Positions 26,318 through 36,056 of a stretch of DNA of 64,000 nt are shown here, one piece after another. The position numbers were made by a program, and so were the translations under genes. The notes under the pieces were generated by a model, which was given only the letters and a program-made list of their open reading frames with translations, searched no databases and was not told the DNA's origin. Every line of letters starts with the position of its first letter. The first letter of the stretch is position 1. Origin of the DNA: Limnochorda sp. L945t (GTDB taxonomy: Bacteria > Bacillota > Limnochordia > Limnochordales > Geochordaceae); assembly GCF_035593305.1 (NCBI RefSeq), contig NZ_CP141615.1, positions 1,302,001 to 1,366,000 on the forward strand. Direction: 5' to 3'.

Positions 26318-27336
26318 GGCTGGGACGCCTCCTGCCCTGGCGGCGTACCGGCGCGGGGAACGGCACTCGCCTGCCCGCGCCTCGGCACCATCGCGGGCGT
26401 GAAGTGGCGGGTGACGACTCCGCTCGGGAGCACTTCGGGGCGGCCGTTGACCAGGAGCCGTACCCCTGCGGCATTGCCGAGCCGGATGGTGATCCCCTTG
26501 TCGGCCCGCCAGGTCAAGCGCTCCCCTGGCTCGGCCGTCCTGTAGAACTGGCGGGCACCGTCCACGTACACTTCCATCCAACACCGCTCCTGCACGATCG
26601 CCACCACTTCCAGCGCAGCCGCCTGCGGTGGGGCGGGGGCCACGGCCGGCAGGTCCGGCGCCCCGCCCTGGACCGGCAACGGCCCGCCCGGTGCCACCAG
26701 GCTCGTCCCGGGGACCGGGGCGGCGCCGGACGCAGCAAGGCCTGGCGTCGTCGCCATCGCGTCGGAAGCGCTCTGCTCGGAAGCGCCCTGCGGGGAGAAC
26801 GAGCCCTCCGGGCCCGCCGGCTGCGCCTGCGATGCCGCAGCAGGGGTGGAACTGCCCGCCGTCACGCCGGGCTGGTCGTACGGCCCGCCCACGCTTCGAG
26901 AGAGCAGCCACGCTCCGGCCAGCGCCACCAGGATGACCATCCCGGCTCCCGTCGCCACGGCCCGAACGCGGCGCTGGGGCTCCAGCGACTCGAGGAGCGG
27001 GTCTTTCGACCACCATGCCACCGTGCGACGAGGCAGCGAAGGCGTCCGAACGCGCCGGGCCACCCCCGCGCTCCGCTCGTACGCATCGAGGAGAGGGGCA
27101 GGGTCCACCCCGACCGCGTGGGCGTACAACTTGATGAACCCTCGCGCGTACGTCGGGCCGGGGAGCTGGTCCCACCGGCCTTCTTCGATGGCCTGCAGCA
27201 GCCGCACCCGGACGTGAGTCCGGGCCTCTACCTCCTCCAGGCTCATCCCCAGCGCCTCCCGGGCCTCCCGCAGTACCTGACCCGGAGGAGTCGGGGATTC
27301 GCCCTGCGGCGCGCTTTCGCCTCGATACACTGTCAA
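26314..27336 (-). CDS. rodZ: RodZ-like helix-turn-helix membrane protein
   Basis: Cell-shape protein that links MreB to the wall machinery in other bacteria. The 340-aa product has an N-terminal HTH domain (about 20-85; LREAREALGMSLEEVEARTHV, FIKLYAHAVGVDP), a basic stretch, a membrane helix (about 127-147), a long Ala/Pro/Gly-rich linker, and a C-terminal DUF4115-like beta domain (CWMEVYVDGARQFYR; ITIRLGNAAGV). The TTG at 27336 has GGAGG 8 bases upstream. It follows ftsK in the same operon. Confidence 0.88.
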   Translation of the reverse strand: MTVYRGESAPQGESPTPPGQVLREAREALGMSLEEVEARTHVRVRLLQAIEEGRWDQLPGPTYARGFIKLYAHAVGVDPAPLLDAYERSAGVARRVRTPSLPRRTVAWWSKDPLLESLEPQRRVRAVATGAGMVILVALAGAWLLSRSVGGPYDQPGVTAGSSTPAAASQAQPAGPEGSFSPQGASEQSASDAMATTPGLAASGAAPVPGTSLVAPGGPLPVQGGAPDLPAVAPAPPQAAALEVVAIVQERCWMEVYVDGARQFYRTAEPGERLTWRADKGITIRLGNAAGVRLLVNGRPEVLPSGVVTRHFTPAMVPRRGQASAVPRAGTPPGQEASQP

Positions 27337-27388
27337 TGCCGGGCCCTCCAGTCGCTCATGCTTCGAGATGCTCGGCAGGGTCGTGCCG

Positions 27389-29713
27389 TCATGCCGGCTG
27401 ATCGCGCCGCCGGTACGCCGGGAGCACCTCCCGGGGCTTGCTTCCCTGGTACGGCCCTACGACCCCGCGCCGCTCCATCATGTCGACCAGGCGCGCCGCC
27501 CGGGCGTAGCCGATGCGGAAGCGCCGCTGCAGCATGGAGACGGAGGCCTGTCCCGCCTCCGTGACCAGCTTGACCGCCTCGTCGTACAGCGGGTCGTCGT
27601 CGTCCGCCGTGCCGGCCTTCTCGTCCTCCGGCTCCTCGAAGACGTCGACCTGGTACTGGGGCGGCCCTTGCTCCTTCCAAAACCGGACCACCTGCTCGAT
27701 CTCCTTTTCGGTCACCAGACACCCCTGGGCGCGGATCGGCTTGGGCTCGCCGAGAGGATGGTACAGCATGTCGCCGCGCCCGAGCAGGCGCTCGGCGCCT
27801 CCCGCGTCCAGGATGGTGCGGGAGTCGACCTGGGACGAGACTGCGAACGCCAGGCGCGAAGGGATGTTGGCCTTGATGAGCCCGGTGATGACGTCGGTCG
27901 AAGGGCGCTGGGTCGCAATCACCAGGTGGATGCCCGCCGCGCGGGCCATCTGGGCCAGGCGGCAGATGCTGTCCTCGACGTCGGCCGCCGCCACCAGCAT
28001 GAGGTCGGCCAGCTCGTCGATGACCACCACGACGTACGGCATGGGCTGGGCCACTTTCCCCTCGGCGGCCATCTGGTTGTACAGGCCGAGGTGGCGCGCC
28101 CCGGCCTTGGCCATCTCCTGGTAGCGGGCCTCCATCTCGCGCACCGCCCATCGCAGGGCGGAAGCCGCCTGGCGCACCTCGGTGACCACCGGCGCCAGGA
28201 GGTGGGGGATCCCCTCGTATACCGTCAGCTCGACCCGCTTGGGGTCGATGAGCAGCAGCCGCAATTGGTCCGGCGTCAGGCGGAACAACAAGCTCATGAT
28301 GATCGACGCAAGGCAGACGCTCTTGCCCGACCCCGTGGCTCCGGCAATCAGAAGGTGGATGACCCGCTCCAGGTCTCCCACCAGCGGCTCCCCGGCCACG
28401 TCCTTGCCCAAGGCCAGCGTCAGCGGGCGCTCGGAGCGGGCGAAGGCGGCCGACTCCAGCACCTCCCGGAGGGTGACCGTCTCCACGGAAGCGTTGGGCA
28501 CCTCGATGCCGATGACCGGCTTGCCCGGCACCGGCGCCTCGATCCGTACGCCGGTGGTGGCCAGGGCCAGGGCCAGATCGTCGGCCAGGTTGACCACCCG
28601 GCTGATCTTGATGCCCGGCGCGAGCGCCATCTCGTAGCGCGTGACGACGGGGCCGCGAGTGTGGCTGACCACCCTGGCCTCGATGCCGAAGTTGGCCAGG
28701 GTCTGCTCGAGCAGATGGCTGCGGGCCACGATCTCCTGCTGATCTTGCGGGCGCCGCCGTGCCGGCACCTTCGAGAGGAGGGCGGAGGGCGGCAGGCGCC
28801 AGTTGCCCCGCGCTCCTCCCGTCACCGGGACGGTCACGGGAGCCTTCGAGCTCTGGCCTTCCTGGCTATCGCCGGCACGCTCCTTGCCCCACCGCGGCAA
28901 GGCGAGCCGCTCGGAGAGAGAAAGGGCCGGCCTGGTCTCCCGAGGCTGCAACGAAGCCAGAGCCACGCCGCCTCCGTCCTCCTCCGGCGGGCCCGAAGGC
29001 GGGCCCGCCGCAGCTGCCGCCTGCCATGCAGCCTGTGCGACCTCCCCCGCCCTCCCCCCCGCGTGCTCCCCCTGCCCCCCCGCAGGAGCCATCCCGGGTC
29101 CGCGGCCTGCCGGAGGCGCAGAGATTCCAGAGGGCGGCCGCCAGCGGCCGGCCAGAGCACGGCCCGCCCGCACGATCCCCCGGCCCGCTCGGCCTACGGT
29201 CCACGCTGCCCCGCGGGCGGCACCCCGGACCGGCACCTCCAGGATCCGGGAGGGCCCCACGTGGAAGACGAGGGCGGCCGCCACTACCAGCAGCGCCACC
29301 GCCACCAGGTAGGTGCCGTTCACTCCCACCGCCTGGGTGAGCCACGTGACCATGGCTCGTCCCACGAGTCCCCCCGCCCGGGCAGGGCCGGAAGCCCCGG
29401 CTACCTCGATGCCTTGCGCCCAGCGTCGGACCCACGGGATCAGCTCCACCAAGACCGTCACGGCCGATGCGCCGGCCAACCAGCCCACCAGGCTCACCCA
29501 CGCCCGCACTCCCTCGGGCTGGCGAGCCAGTTGCCAGCCCAAGACGAGCGCCAGGGTCAACACGGCCACCGACGCCACCCCGAAGGCTTTCCACAGGCTC
29601 CCGGCCACGTAGGCGCCGGCTTCGCCGGCCTGTCCCCAGAAAAGGGCGAGCGCCGCCCAGACCGCGGCGAGCATGATCAGAAAGCCCGCCACTTCGGCTT
29701 GCCAGCGCTTCAT
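27389..29713 (-). CDS. FtsK/SpoIIIE DNA translocase
   Basis: Septal DNA pump of 774 aa. About four N-terminal membrane helices (to about residue 160) are followed by a Gly/Pro-rich linker, the alpha/beta motor with Walker A GATGSGKSV and Walker B VVVVIDELADLM, and the C-terminal gamma winged-helix (YDEAVKLVTEAGQASVSMLQ) that reads chromosome polarity. The ATG at 29713 has GGAGGG 8 bases upstream. In a spore former this may be the SpoIIIE that packs the chromosome into the forespore. Its place downstream of sigG and spoIIR fits, but general division use is equally possible. Confidence 0.93.
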   Translation of the reverse strand: MKRWQAEVAGFLIMLAAVWAALALFWGQAGEAGAYVAGSLWKAFGVASVAVLTLALVLGWQLARQPEGVRAWVSLVGWLAGASAVTVLVELIPWVRRWAQGIEVAGASGPARAGGLVGRAMVTWLTQAVGVNGTYLVAVALLVVAAALVFHVGPSRILEVPVRGAARGAAWTVGRAGRGIVRAGRALAGRWRPPSGISAPPAGRGPGMAPAGGQGEHAGGRAGEVAQAAWQAAAAAGPPSGPPEEDGGGVALASLQPRETRPALSLSERLALPRWGKERAGDSQEGQSSKAPVTVPVTGGARGNWRLPPSALLSKVPARRRPQDQQEIVARSHLLEQTLANFGIEARVVSHTRGPVVTRYEMALAPGIKISRVVNLADDLALALATTGVRIEAPVPGKPVIGIEVPNASVETVTLREVLESAAFARSERPLTLALGKDVAGEPLVGDLERVIHLLIAGATGSGKSVCLASIIMSLLFRLTPDQLRLLLIDPKRVELTVYEGIPHLLAPVVTEVRQAASALRWAVREMEARYQEMAKAGARHLGLYNQMAAEGKVAQPMPYVVVVIDELADLMLVAAADVEDSICRLAQMARAAGIHLVIATQRPSTDVITGLIKANIPSRLAFAVSSQVDSRTILDAGGAERLLGRGDMLYHPLGEPKPIRAQGCLVTEKEIEQVVRFWKEQGPPQYQVDVFEEPEDEKAGTADDDDPLYDEAVKLVTEAGQASVSMLQRRFRIGYARAARLVDMMERRGVVGPYQGSKPREVLPAYRRRDQPA

Positions 29714-29717
29714 GCGG

Positions 29718-30515
29718 CTATCCCTCCAGGATGCCGATGATCCCCGCCATCCGGCCGGTCCGGGGACCATCCCGCCGGTACGAGTAAAACAGCTCGGGGT
29801 GGCACGCCGTGCAGCGCCCGTCCAGCCCGCACCGCTCGGGCGGCACGCCCGAGCGGATCAGGGCCGCCCGCACCGCCTCGGGCACGTCGAGGAAGAGCGA
29901 CTCGCCCTCGCGGCGCACCCATCCCGTGTCGTCCTGCGGCCCGTCGCCTGCCACGGCCCGCCCCACCGCCCGGATGACCTCGCCGCCAACCCGATAGCAG
30001 CAAGCCCGGATGGCAGGGCCGACGCGGGCTTGCAGCTGCTCCGGGCTGCACGACGCAGCCTCGCAGGCAGCCCGCACCGCGGCTTGCACCACGCCGGCCG
30101 CCAGGCCTCTCCACCCCGCGTGGGCCGCCACCGCCGCCTTTCCCGACGGCTCCCACAGCAGCACCGGGGCACAGTCGGCGACCAGCACGGCGGCGGCCTG
30201 GCCCGGCCGGGTGATCACGAGGATGTCCCCCGTACCGGCATCGCTCCAGCGGTCGGGGCTCGCCGGTCGACCGCCCGGGCTCCCTCGCTCGGGACCCCTC
30301 GAGCTCGTGACCCGGACCACGTCCCTCCCGTGCACCTGACGGGCCGTGTGAACCGGCAGGTCCTCCGGCCAGCCCACCAACCGCGCGGCCCGGCGGCGGT
30401 TCTGTTGCACCCGCCCGGGATCATCGCCCGTGGACCACGACAGGTTGAGCGAGCGGAACGGCCCTTCGCTCACGCCCCCGTTGCGGTCGGTGAACCCTCG
30501 CACGACGGCCCTCAC
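29718..30515 (-). CDS. pgeF: YfiH/PgeF family (multicopper-oxidase-like laccase domain)
   Basis: The 265-aa protein belongs to the YfiH family, variously reported as a purine nucleoside phosphorylase/oxidase and as a peptidoglycan editing factor. Zinc-site residues are visible: His in RQVHGRDV, Cys in VADCAPVLL, and His in AAHAGWRG. The end has [19 protein letters not shown]. The GTG overlaps the nrdR stop (GTGA). Confidence 0.92.
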   Translation of the reverse strand: MRAVVRGFTDRNGGVSEGPFRSLNLSWSTGDDPGRVQQNRRRAARLVGWPEDLPVHTARQVHGRDVVRVTSSRGPERGSPGGRPASPDRWSDAGTGDILVITRPGQAAAVLVADCAPVLLWEPSGKAAVAAHAGWRGLAAGVVQAAVRAACEAASCSPEQLQARVGPAIRACCYRVGGEVIRAVGRAVAGDGPQDDTGWVRREGESLFLDVPEAVRAALIRSGVPPERCGLDGRCTACHPELFYSYRRDGPRTGRMAGIIGILEG

Positions 30516-31006
30516 CGGCAGGTGCCGCCCTGCTCAGAAACGCCGGGCCGCCGTCCGAGCAGGCCCTCCACTTCGGCCACGAAGCCGCTCACGTCCTTGA
30601 ACTCCCGGTAGACGGAGGCGAAGCGCACGTACGCCACCGCGTCGAGCCGGCGCAGTTCGTCCATGACCCGCTCCCCGATGGCGGCCGACGGGACCTCGCC
30701 GGCCCCCCCGAACTGCTGGCGCACCGCCCGTTCGACCCTGCCCACCAGGTCTTCGACCTGGTCCATCCGGATGGGTCGCTTCTCGCATGCCTTGAGGACG
30801 CCCGCCAGGATCTTGGCGCGCGAAAAGACCTCTCGCCGGCCGTCTTTCTTGACGACCAGCAGCGGAGGCTCCTCCAGGCGCTCGTACGTCGTGAATCGCC
30901 GCCCGCACCCGGGGCACTCCCGCCGCCTGCGAACCGCTGCCCCTTCCTCGGTCAGCCGTGAATCCACGACGCGGGTGTCCGGCTCACCACAATACGGGCA
31001 TTTCAA
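30512..31006 (-). CDS. nrdR: ribonucleotide reductase regulator NrdR
   Basis: Nucleotide-sensing repressor of ribonucleotide reductase genes. The 164-aa product has the N-terminal zinc ribbon (CPYC and [13 protein letters not shown]) followed by an ATP-cone ([16 protein letters not shown]). The start is a TTG with GGGGAG 11 bases upstream. No nrd genes are in the window, so it acts at a distance. Confidence 0.95.
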   Translation of the reverse strand: MKCPYCGEPDTRVVDSRLTEEGAAVRRRRECPGCGRRFTTYERLEEPPLLVVKKDGRREVFSRAKILAGVLKACEKRPIRMDQVEDLVGRVERAVRQQFGGAGEVPSAAIGERVMDELRRLDAVAYVRFASVYREFKDVSGFVAEVEGLLGRRPGVSEQGGTCR

Positions 31007-31045
31007 ACGAGCTCGGCTCCCCGGGAGTCATCTTATCACAGGTGG

Positions 31046-31321
31046 CTAGGACGAACCCGAGGCGCCCGCATGGGGAGTGATACTGCTGGGCAGGTCGACG
31101 AGGATGACGTCGACGCCGATGCGCACGATGTCCTGCCAGGGGATCTCGACGTCCCGCTCCCTGGCCCGGAACCACCCGCCGCGGCCGCCCGCAGGCAGGA
31201 TGAGGGAGCGGATGCGGCCGGTCTCCACGTCCACGTCGAGATCGTAAAGGTTCCCGAGCTTGCGGCCGTCGGCGATGTTGATGACGTCCTTGGACCGAAG
31301 CTCCGAGGCGCGAAGCTGCAC
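31046..31321 (-). CDS. YlmC/YmxH family PRC-barrel protein
   Basis: Small beta-barrel protein (91 aa) of the YlmC/YmxH group, common beside sporulation genes in Firmicutes. The conserved core is LRASELRSKDVINIADGRKLG, then DLDVDVETGRIRSLILP and a closing strand IGVDVILVDLP. I chose the GTG at 31321, 7 bases after AGGGGGG. An upstream GTG at 31396 would add 25 non-conserved residues. Molecular function unknown. Confidence 0.82.
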   Translation of the reverse strand: MQLRASELRSKDVINIADGRKLGNLYDLDVDVETGRIRSLILPAGGRGGWFRARERDVEIPWQDIVRIGVDVILVDLPSSITPHAGASGSS

Positions 31322-31428
31322 CTCGCGGCCCCCCTGTACCCGGCCGCCGGCGCTCTCCGCCGGACCCTCGTCGCCGGCCGCCGGAGCCTCTACCACCTTC
31401 TATCTTATGGGCGAACGGTGTCGTTATC

Positions 31429-32217
31429 TCATCCGAGCCAGCGCCACGGCAACAGGCGTACCCACCACGGCTCTTGCCGCTCCGGGGACTTCAGCCGGGA
31501 GGACGCGCCCGGCCCGGAAGCCGTCCCGGAGCCACCCGAGACGAGCGGGCCCGGTCCGGGCGCCGTCGCAGGAGCCGCCAGCGCGCCGGGCCCGGCGTCT
31601 TGCGACGCCTCGGGCGAAGCGGACGAGCCGGGAGCCGCCTTCGCCGTCCCCGCCTCTTCGCCCTCGGGACGGCCCACCGGACACAGCGACGGGAAGACGA
31701 CGCACCACCAGTTGTGACCTCGCCCCTCTCCCACCACGACCAGCAACGCCGGGTACCACCCGGCCGGATGGCGGGAGCGGGAGTACGGGTCGATGGTCTC
31801 GCCGAACAGGAACCGGCCGGCCTCCACCCGCACCGGGCGCAGGGCGTATCCTCCCCGGACGAGCGCCCGCCGGGCCGTCGCCACGATGCCGTCCCGGTGG
31901 CGGTAGAGGTACGACACGAAGGCGTCCGGCCGCGCCGTGAGCCGGTCGGTGGGCTGTCCCGTGGCCGCCCACGCGCCGTACAGCCCGGCGATCTGATCGC
32001 GGACCGCCCGGAAGATCGCCATCTTGGCCTCCTGGTCGACCGGGTCATCGCTGTGGGCGATGACGTGCAGCCGTACGATGGATGGAGCCGGGGGCACGCC
32101 GCTCCCCCAGCCCGAGCTCTCGCCCCGGGCCCCGGGAGCGGAGAGCAGGATCAGGATCCACGCCACGGCGACGACGCAGGCAAGGCGGCGAAGCTCACGC
32201 GTCCGCATGCTCCTCAT
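31429..32217 (-). CDS. spoIIR: stage II sporulation protein R
   Basis: Signal protein secreted from the forespore that activates the SpoIIGA protease and so sigma-E. The 262-aa product has an N-terminal signal sequence (about 7-30), then the family core IVRLHVIAHSDDPVDQEAKM and GHNWWCVVFPSLC. The last 75 residues are a Gly/Pro/Ala-rich tail not usual in the family, ending in WWVRLLPWRW. The ATG overlaps the sigG stop (ATGA), so the two are co-translated. Its predicted target SpoIIGA is encoded 0.9 kb away on the other strand. Confidence 0.93.
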   Translation of the reverse strand: MRSMRTRELRRLACVVAVAWILILLSAPGARGESSGWGSGVPPAPSIVRLHVIAHSDDPVDQEAKMAIFRAVRDQIAGLYGAWAATGQPTDRLTARPDAFVSYLYRHRDGIVATARRALVRGGYALRPVRVEAGRFLFGETIDPYSRSRHPAGWYPALLVVVGEGRGHNWWCVVFPSLCPVGRPEGEEAGTAKAAPGSSASPEASQDAGPGALAAPATAPGPGPLVSGGSGTASGPGASSRLKSPERQEPWWVRLLPWRWLG

Positions 32218-32993
32218 CCCGCCATGTGCCGCCGCAGCTGCTTGAGCGCGGCCTTCTCCAGCCGTGAGACCTGGGCCTGGGAGATCCCGATGGCCTCGGC
32301 CACTTCCATCTGCGTTCGGCCGTCGAAGAAGCGCATCTTCAGGATGCGCTGCTCCCTCGGCCCGAGGCGGTGGATGGCCTCCCGGATGGAAATACTCTCC
32401 AACCAGCCGCCGTCGGGGTCCGGATCGTCGCTCACCTGGTCCATGACGAAGATGGGGTCCCCGCCGTCGTGGTAGATGGGCTCGAAGAGAGAGACGGGTT
32501 CCTGGATGGCATCCAGGGCCGCGACGACTTCCTCCCGGGGTACGTCGAGCGCCTCGGCGATTTGCGCGACCGTCGGTTCTCGCGAATACTTGCTGGTGAG
32601 CGCGTCCCGGACCTGGAGCGCCTTATAGGCAATATCCCGCAGCGATCGACTCACCCGGATCGGGTTGTTGTCGCGCAGGTACCGCCGGATCTCGCCCACG
32701 ATCATCGGCACCGCGTACGTCGAGAACTTCACGTTTTGTGTCAGATCGAAGTTGTCAATGGCCTTCATCAGCCCGATGCAGCCGACCTGGAAGAGGTCGT
32801 CCACGTACTCGCCGCGGCTGTTGAAGCGCTGGATGACGCTGAGCACCAGCCGCAGGTTGCCCTGGATCAGCTCCTCCCGGGCCGACGGATCTCCGCGGCG
32901 CATGCGGTAGAGCAGCTCCCGCATGCGGGTGTTGGAGAGGACGGGAAGCTTGGCGGTGTTGACCCCACAGATCTCGACCTTGGTACTCTGCAC
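32214..32993 (-). CDS. sigG: sporulation sigma factor sigma-G
   Basis: Late forespore sigma factor of 259 aa. Near-identical blocks to Bacillus sigma-G include VEICGVNTAKLPVLSN, FNSRGEYVDDLFQVGCIGLM, YLRDNNPIRVSRSLRDIA and the C-terminal helix-turn-helix QMEVAEAIGISQAQVSRLEK. The start is a GTG at 32993, 7 bases after AGAGGTGG; this gives the family length. The longer open frame upstream is not conserved and contains the promoter. In Bacillus sigG lies directly behind spoIIGA-sigE; here it is divergent from them. Confidence 0.96.
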   Translation of the reverse strand: MQSTKVEICGVNTAKLPVLSNTRMRELLYRMRRGDPSAREELIQGNLRLVLSVIQRFNSRGEYVDDLFQVGCIGLMKAIDNFDLTQNVKFSTYAVPMIVGEIRRYLRDNNPIRVSRSLRDIAYKALQVRDALTSKYSREPTVAQIAEALDVPREEVVAALDAIQEPVSLFEPIYHDGGDPIFVMDQVSDDPDPDGGWLESISIREAIHRLGPREQRILKMRFFDGRTQMEVAEAIGISQAQVSRLEKAALKQLRRHMAG

Positions 32994-33030
32994 CGAACGC
33001 CCACCTCTGATGCAGCTTCCGTGCATCTGC

Positions 33031-33060
33031 GAGTATGGCCGGGATGGCATGAAGCTATTC
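33031..33060 (-). promoter_or_regulatory. candidate sigma-F/sigma-G promoter of sigG-spoIIR
   Basis: Minus strand: GAATA (33060-33056), 18 bases, then CATACTC (33037-33031). It fits the sigma-G pattern (gHATr, 17-18 bases, CATnHTA) except the last base. The GGCCATACTC context also fits the sigma-F -10 (GGnnAnAnTr) except the last base. Transcription would start about 30 bases before the sigG GTG. Confidence 0.55.
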
Positions 33061-33108
33061 CGGCGCGCATAGAGGTAGCCAGGAGCCGGGCACCGGAGGG
33101 GGCCGCGC

Positions 33109-34050
33109 ATGGTACCAGGTCTCGTCGCCTGGACCGTCGTCGATTTCCTGTTCGACTGGGCGTTGTTGTGGGCCACCGCTCAATTGCGGGCCACGCCGGT
33201 CCCGCCGGGGAGACTGGCGGCGGCGGCGTGGACAGGCGCCATCCTGTTCGCGCTCCTCCCGGATCGCTCGGGCCCGCTCGTGACGGCGACGGCAGCCGTG
33301 GCCGTCTCCGTGGTGATGGCGGCCCTGGCTTTCCAGCCCCGGGCACCGCGGAGCCTCGTCGCGATCACCGGCACGGTGTGGGCAGTGGCGTTCGTGGCCG
33401 CCGGTGCCGGGCTCGCGGCCCAGAGCATCGCGGGGCTACCGGGGCGGCCGGCTTGCGCGGGCGCGGCGGTCTCGATGGCTGCTCTGTGGGCCACCGCCCG
33501 TTGGGGGCACCGGCGCCTTTCCACCCTGGGCGTGGAGCGTTCCCTGCGGGTGACGGTGCGGGTGCGCTTCGGCGACCGGTGGATGCTGGCCGAGGGGTTC
33601 GTCGACACGGGCAACCGCCTCAAGGAGCCGGTGACGGGTCTCCCGGTCATCCTGGTCGGGCCCGAGGTCATGGCGGCCGCGGTCGGCGACGACGGGTGGT
33701 GGACGGAGACGATCGCCCGCGACGCGTGGGCCCTGGCTCAACGCCTGCCTTCCATCGCCCCCGGGTGGGCCAAACGGTTCCGGTTGGTCCCGTTCGAAGG
33801 GGTGGGGATCCGCCACGGGGTGCTCGCCGCTTTCCGGGCCGACGAAGCGAGGCTGGAGCGCCCCGCGCAGCCGCCCGTGGAGGTAGGCCCGACCGTGGTG
33901 GCCGTCTCGCCGGCACCGCTCCGCTCCGGCGAGGTCCAGGCGCTGGTGCCGCCCGAAATCCTGGCCGCCGCCAGGGCCGCCCGGGATCCGGTCGTGCAGG
34001 CCCGGATGCCAGACGAGGGAGGTATGGTGGGTGTCAAAGTTGGAGCCTGA
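33109..34050 (+). CDS. spoIIGA: pro-sigma-E processing protease SpoIIGA
   Basis: Septal aspartic protease of 313 aa that cleaves pro-sigma-E after the SpoIIR signal. Residues 1 to about 135 hold five hydrophobic segments. The C-terminal half has the single aspartic-protease motif [19 protein letters not shown] (Asp166), which works as a dimer. RLVPFEGVG is also typical. The ATG has GGAGGGGG 6 bases upstream. The 3' end overlaps sigE by 20 bases. Confidence 0.93.
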   Translation: MVPGLVAWTVVDFLFDWALLWATAQLRATPVPPGRLAAAAWTGAILFALLPDRSGPLVTATAAVAVSVVMAALAFQPRAPRSLVAITGTVWAVAFVAAGAGLAAQSIAGLPGRPACAGAAVSMAALWATARWGHRRLSTLGVERSLRVTVRVRFGDRWMLAEGFVDTGNRLKEPVTGLPVILVGPEVMAAAVGDDGWWTETIARDAWALAQRLPSIAPGWAKRFRLVPFEGVGIRHGVLAAFRADEARLERPAQPPVEVGPTVVAVSPAPLRSGEVQALVPPEILAAARAARDPVVQARMPDEGGMVGVKVGA

Positions 34051-34831
34051 GCAGCCGCTCGTTGGCCGGCGAGCAGAGTTTCCGAGGTGGGCGCGGCTTG
34101 CCGCGCTGGCCCGCCGGCTCGTGGTCGCCCTGCGCATGGCATGGCTGCGCGCCCGCCTGCGGGGCCTGGCCGACCTGGTCGGGTACGTGGGCACCGGTTC
34201 GGGCGAGGTGCTCCCACCGCCCCTCACTTCCGAACAAGAGGCGGGCCTCATCCACCAGCTGGCTCTGGGCGACTTCACCGCCCGCACGCCGCTCATCGAG
34301 CACAACTTGCGGCTGGTGGTCTACATCGCCCGCAAGTTCGAAAACACGGGGATCGGCACGGAAGACCTGGTCTCGATCGGCACCATCGGCCTCATCAAGG
34401 CGGTCCAGACCTTCGATCCGACCCGGCGCATCAAACTGGCGACCTACGCCTCCCGCTGCATCGAGAATGAGATCCTGATGTTCCTGCGCCGCAACGCCAA
34501 GACCCGCTCCGAGGTCTCCCTCGACGAGCCGCTCAACACCGACTGGGAGGGCAACGAGCTGCTCCTCTCGGACATCCTGGGCACCGAGAGTGACGTGGTG
34601 CGCCACCTCGAGGACCGGGTCGAAAAGGACTTGCTCTATACCGCCATGCACCGCCTCAGCGGGCGGGAGCGGCGCATCATGGAGCTCCGCTTCGGCCTGC
34701 TCGACGGCGAGGAGCGCACGCAAAAGCAGGTCGCCGACCTGCTGGGCATCTCCCAGTCCTACATCTCCCGGCTCGAAAAGCGCATCCTGCGCAAGCTGCG
34801 CCGGGAAATCCACCAGATGGCGACCTGCTAG
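34031..34831 (+). CDS. sigE: sporulation sigma factor sigma-E (pro-form)
   Basis: Mother-cell sigma factor of 266 aa. The body from [10 protein letters not shown] (residue 61) on is closely Bacillus-like: [59 protein letters not shown], and the [18 protein letters not shown]. It is preceded by a basic amphipathic pro-region that should tether the precursor to the membrane and be cut off by SpoIIGA. That region is about 26 residues longer than in Bacillus. The GTG at 34031 has GGAGG 8 bases upstream; an ATG at 34136 would give a short pro-region but lacks a ribosome-binding site. Confidence 0.95.
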   Translation: MSKLEPEQPLVGRRAEFPRWARLAALARRLVVALRMAWLRARLRGLADLVGYVGTGSGEVLPPPLTSEQEAGLIHQLALGDFTARTPLIEHNLRLVVYIARKFENTGIGTEDLVSIGTIGLIKAVQTFDPTRRIKLATYASRCIENEILMFLRRNAKTRSEVSLDEPLNTDWEGNELLLSDILGTESDVVRHLEDRVEKDLLYTAMHRLSGRERRIMELRFGLLDGEERTQKQVADLLGISQSYISRLEKRILRKLRREIHQMATC

Positions 34832-34889
34832 CGCTCGCCGGGCCCGATCCGCCGCCGTGCCGCCGGGGCTGCCGTCACGGTACGGGGAG

Positions 34890-36002
34890 TCAGCGACGCC
34901 TCAAGAAGGGCGGGATCTCCAGGTCGTCGTGGACGAGCGGGCGGATGTCCCCCGTCCCCCGGCCAGGCTGCCGGTCCTGACCACCGGCCCGAGCGCCCTG
35001 GGGCTGCTGCGCCGCCTGGGGCGCCGGCCGGTGGTCGTCGCGGGGCTGCCCCGTGAAGCCCGTGGCGATCACGGTCACCCGCACCTCGTCGTTGAGCGAC
35101 TCGTCGATGACCGCGCCGAAGATGATGTTGGCCTCCGGATCGGCCGCCTCGGCCACGGTCTGCGCCGCCTCGTTGACCTCGAAGAGGCCCAGGTTGGAGC
35201 TGCCCGTGATGTTGAGCAGCACCCCTTTGGCCCCCTGGATGCTGGCCTCGAGCAGCGGGCTCGAGATGGCCGCCCGAGCGGCCTTCACCGCGCGGTCCTC
35301 CGAGCCGCCCGCCCGGCCGATGCCCATCAGCGCCGAGCCGGCACTGGACATGATCGTCCGCACGTCGGCGAAATCCAGGTTGATGAGCCCCGGCACGGTG
35401 ATGAGGTCGGAGATCCCCTGCACCCCCTGGCGCAGCACGTCGTCGGCCAGCCGGAAGGCGTCGAGCACCGAGGTCTTCTTGTCGATGACCTGCAGCAGCC
35501 GGTCGTTGGGGATCACGATGAGGGTATCCACCTTGCCGCGCAAATTGGCGATCCCCTCCTCGGCCTGGCGCATCCTGCGGCGTCCCTCGAAGGAAAACGG
35601 CCGGGTCACCACCGCCACGGTGAGCGCCATGACCTCCTTGGCCACCTCGGCCACCACCGGAGCCCCGCCCGTGCCGGTCCCGCCCCCCATCCCCGCCGTG
35701 ATGAAGACCATGTCGGCGCCCATCAGCGCCTCCCGGATCTGGTCGCGGCTCTCCTCGGCCGCCTTTTGCCCGATCTCCGGGAGCGAACCGGCGCCGAGCC
35801 CCTTGGTCAGCTTCTCGCCGATCTGGATCTTGCGGGGGGCGTTGGACAGCGCCAGCGCCTGGGCGTCCGTGTTGATGGCGATGAACTCTACCCCGCGAAG
35901 CTCAGCCTCGATCATGCGGTTGACCGCATTGGAACCACCGCCGCCGACGCCGATGACCTTGATGTTGGCGTAAGGACCCGCATCCAGGTCGAACTCCACC
36001 AT
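34890..36002 (-). CDS. ftsZ: cell division protein FtsZ
   Basis: Tubulin-like GTPase that builds the division ring. The 370-aa protein has the [12 protein letters not shown] loop, the tubulin signature [18 protein letters not shown] and the C-terminal anchor peptide [12 protein letters not shown], separated by a Gln/Pro/Arg-rich linker (about 320-355). It is the last gene of the wall and division cluster. No ftsA precedes it; ftsQ does, 54 bases upstream. Confidence 0.97.
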   Translation of the reverse strand: MVEFDLDAGPYANIKVIGVGGGGSNAVNRMIEAELRGVEFIAINTDAQALALSNAPRKIQIGEKLTKGLGAGSLPEIGQKAAEESRDQIREALMGADMVFITAGMGGGTGTGGAPVVAEVAKEVMALTVAVVTRPFSFEGRRRMRQAEEGIANLRGKVDTLIVIPNDRLLQVIDKKTSVLDAFRLADDVLRQGVQGISDLITVPGLINLDFADVRTIMSSAGSALMGIGRAGGSEDRAVKAARAAISSPLLEASIQGAKGVLLNITGSSNLGLFEVNEAAQTVAEAADPEANIIFGAVIDESLNDEVRVTVIATGFTGQPRDDHRPAPQAAQQPQGARAGGQDRQPGRGTGDIRPLVHDDLEIPPFLRRR

Positions 36003-36056
36003 CGATGAACCGCCCCCAAACCTCCCACCGTCGGCCCGCTCTTCGCCGATACTTCC

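Noticed and set aside
27368-29740. 790-codon open frame antisense to ftsK
   Set aside because: High GC content keeps antisense frames open. The product is His/Arg/Pro-rich without any domain, while ftsK has all motifs on the other strand.
32994-33176. Longer N-terminus of sigma-G (open frame to 33176)
   Set aside because: It would cover the forespore-type promoter and part of spoIIGA. The GTG at 32993 has a good ribosome-binding site and gives the exact family length.
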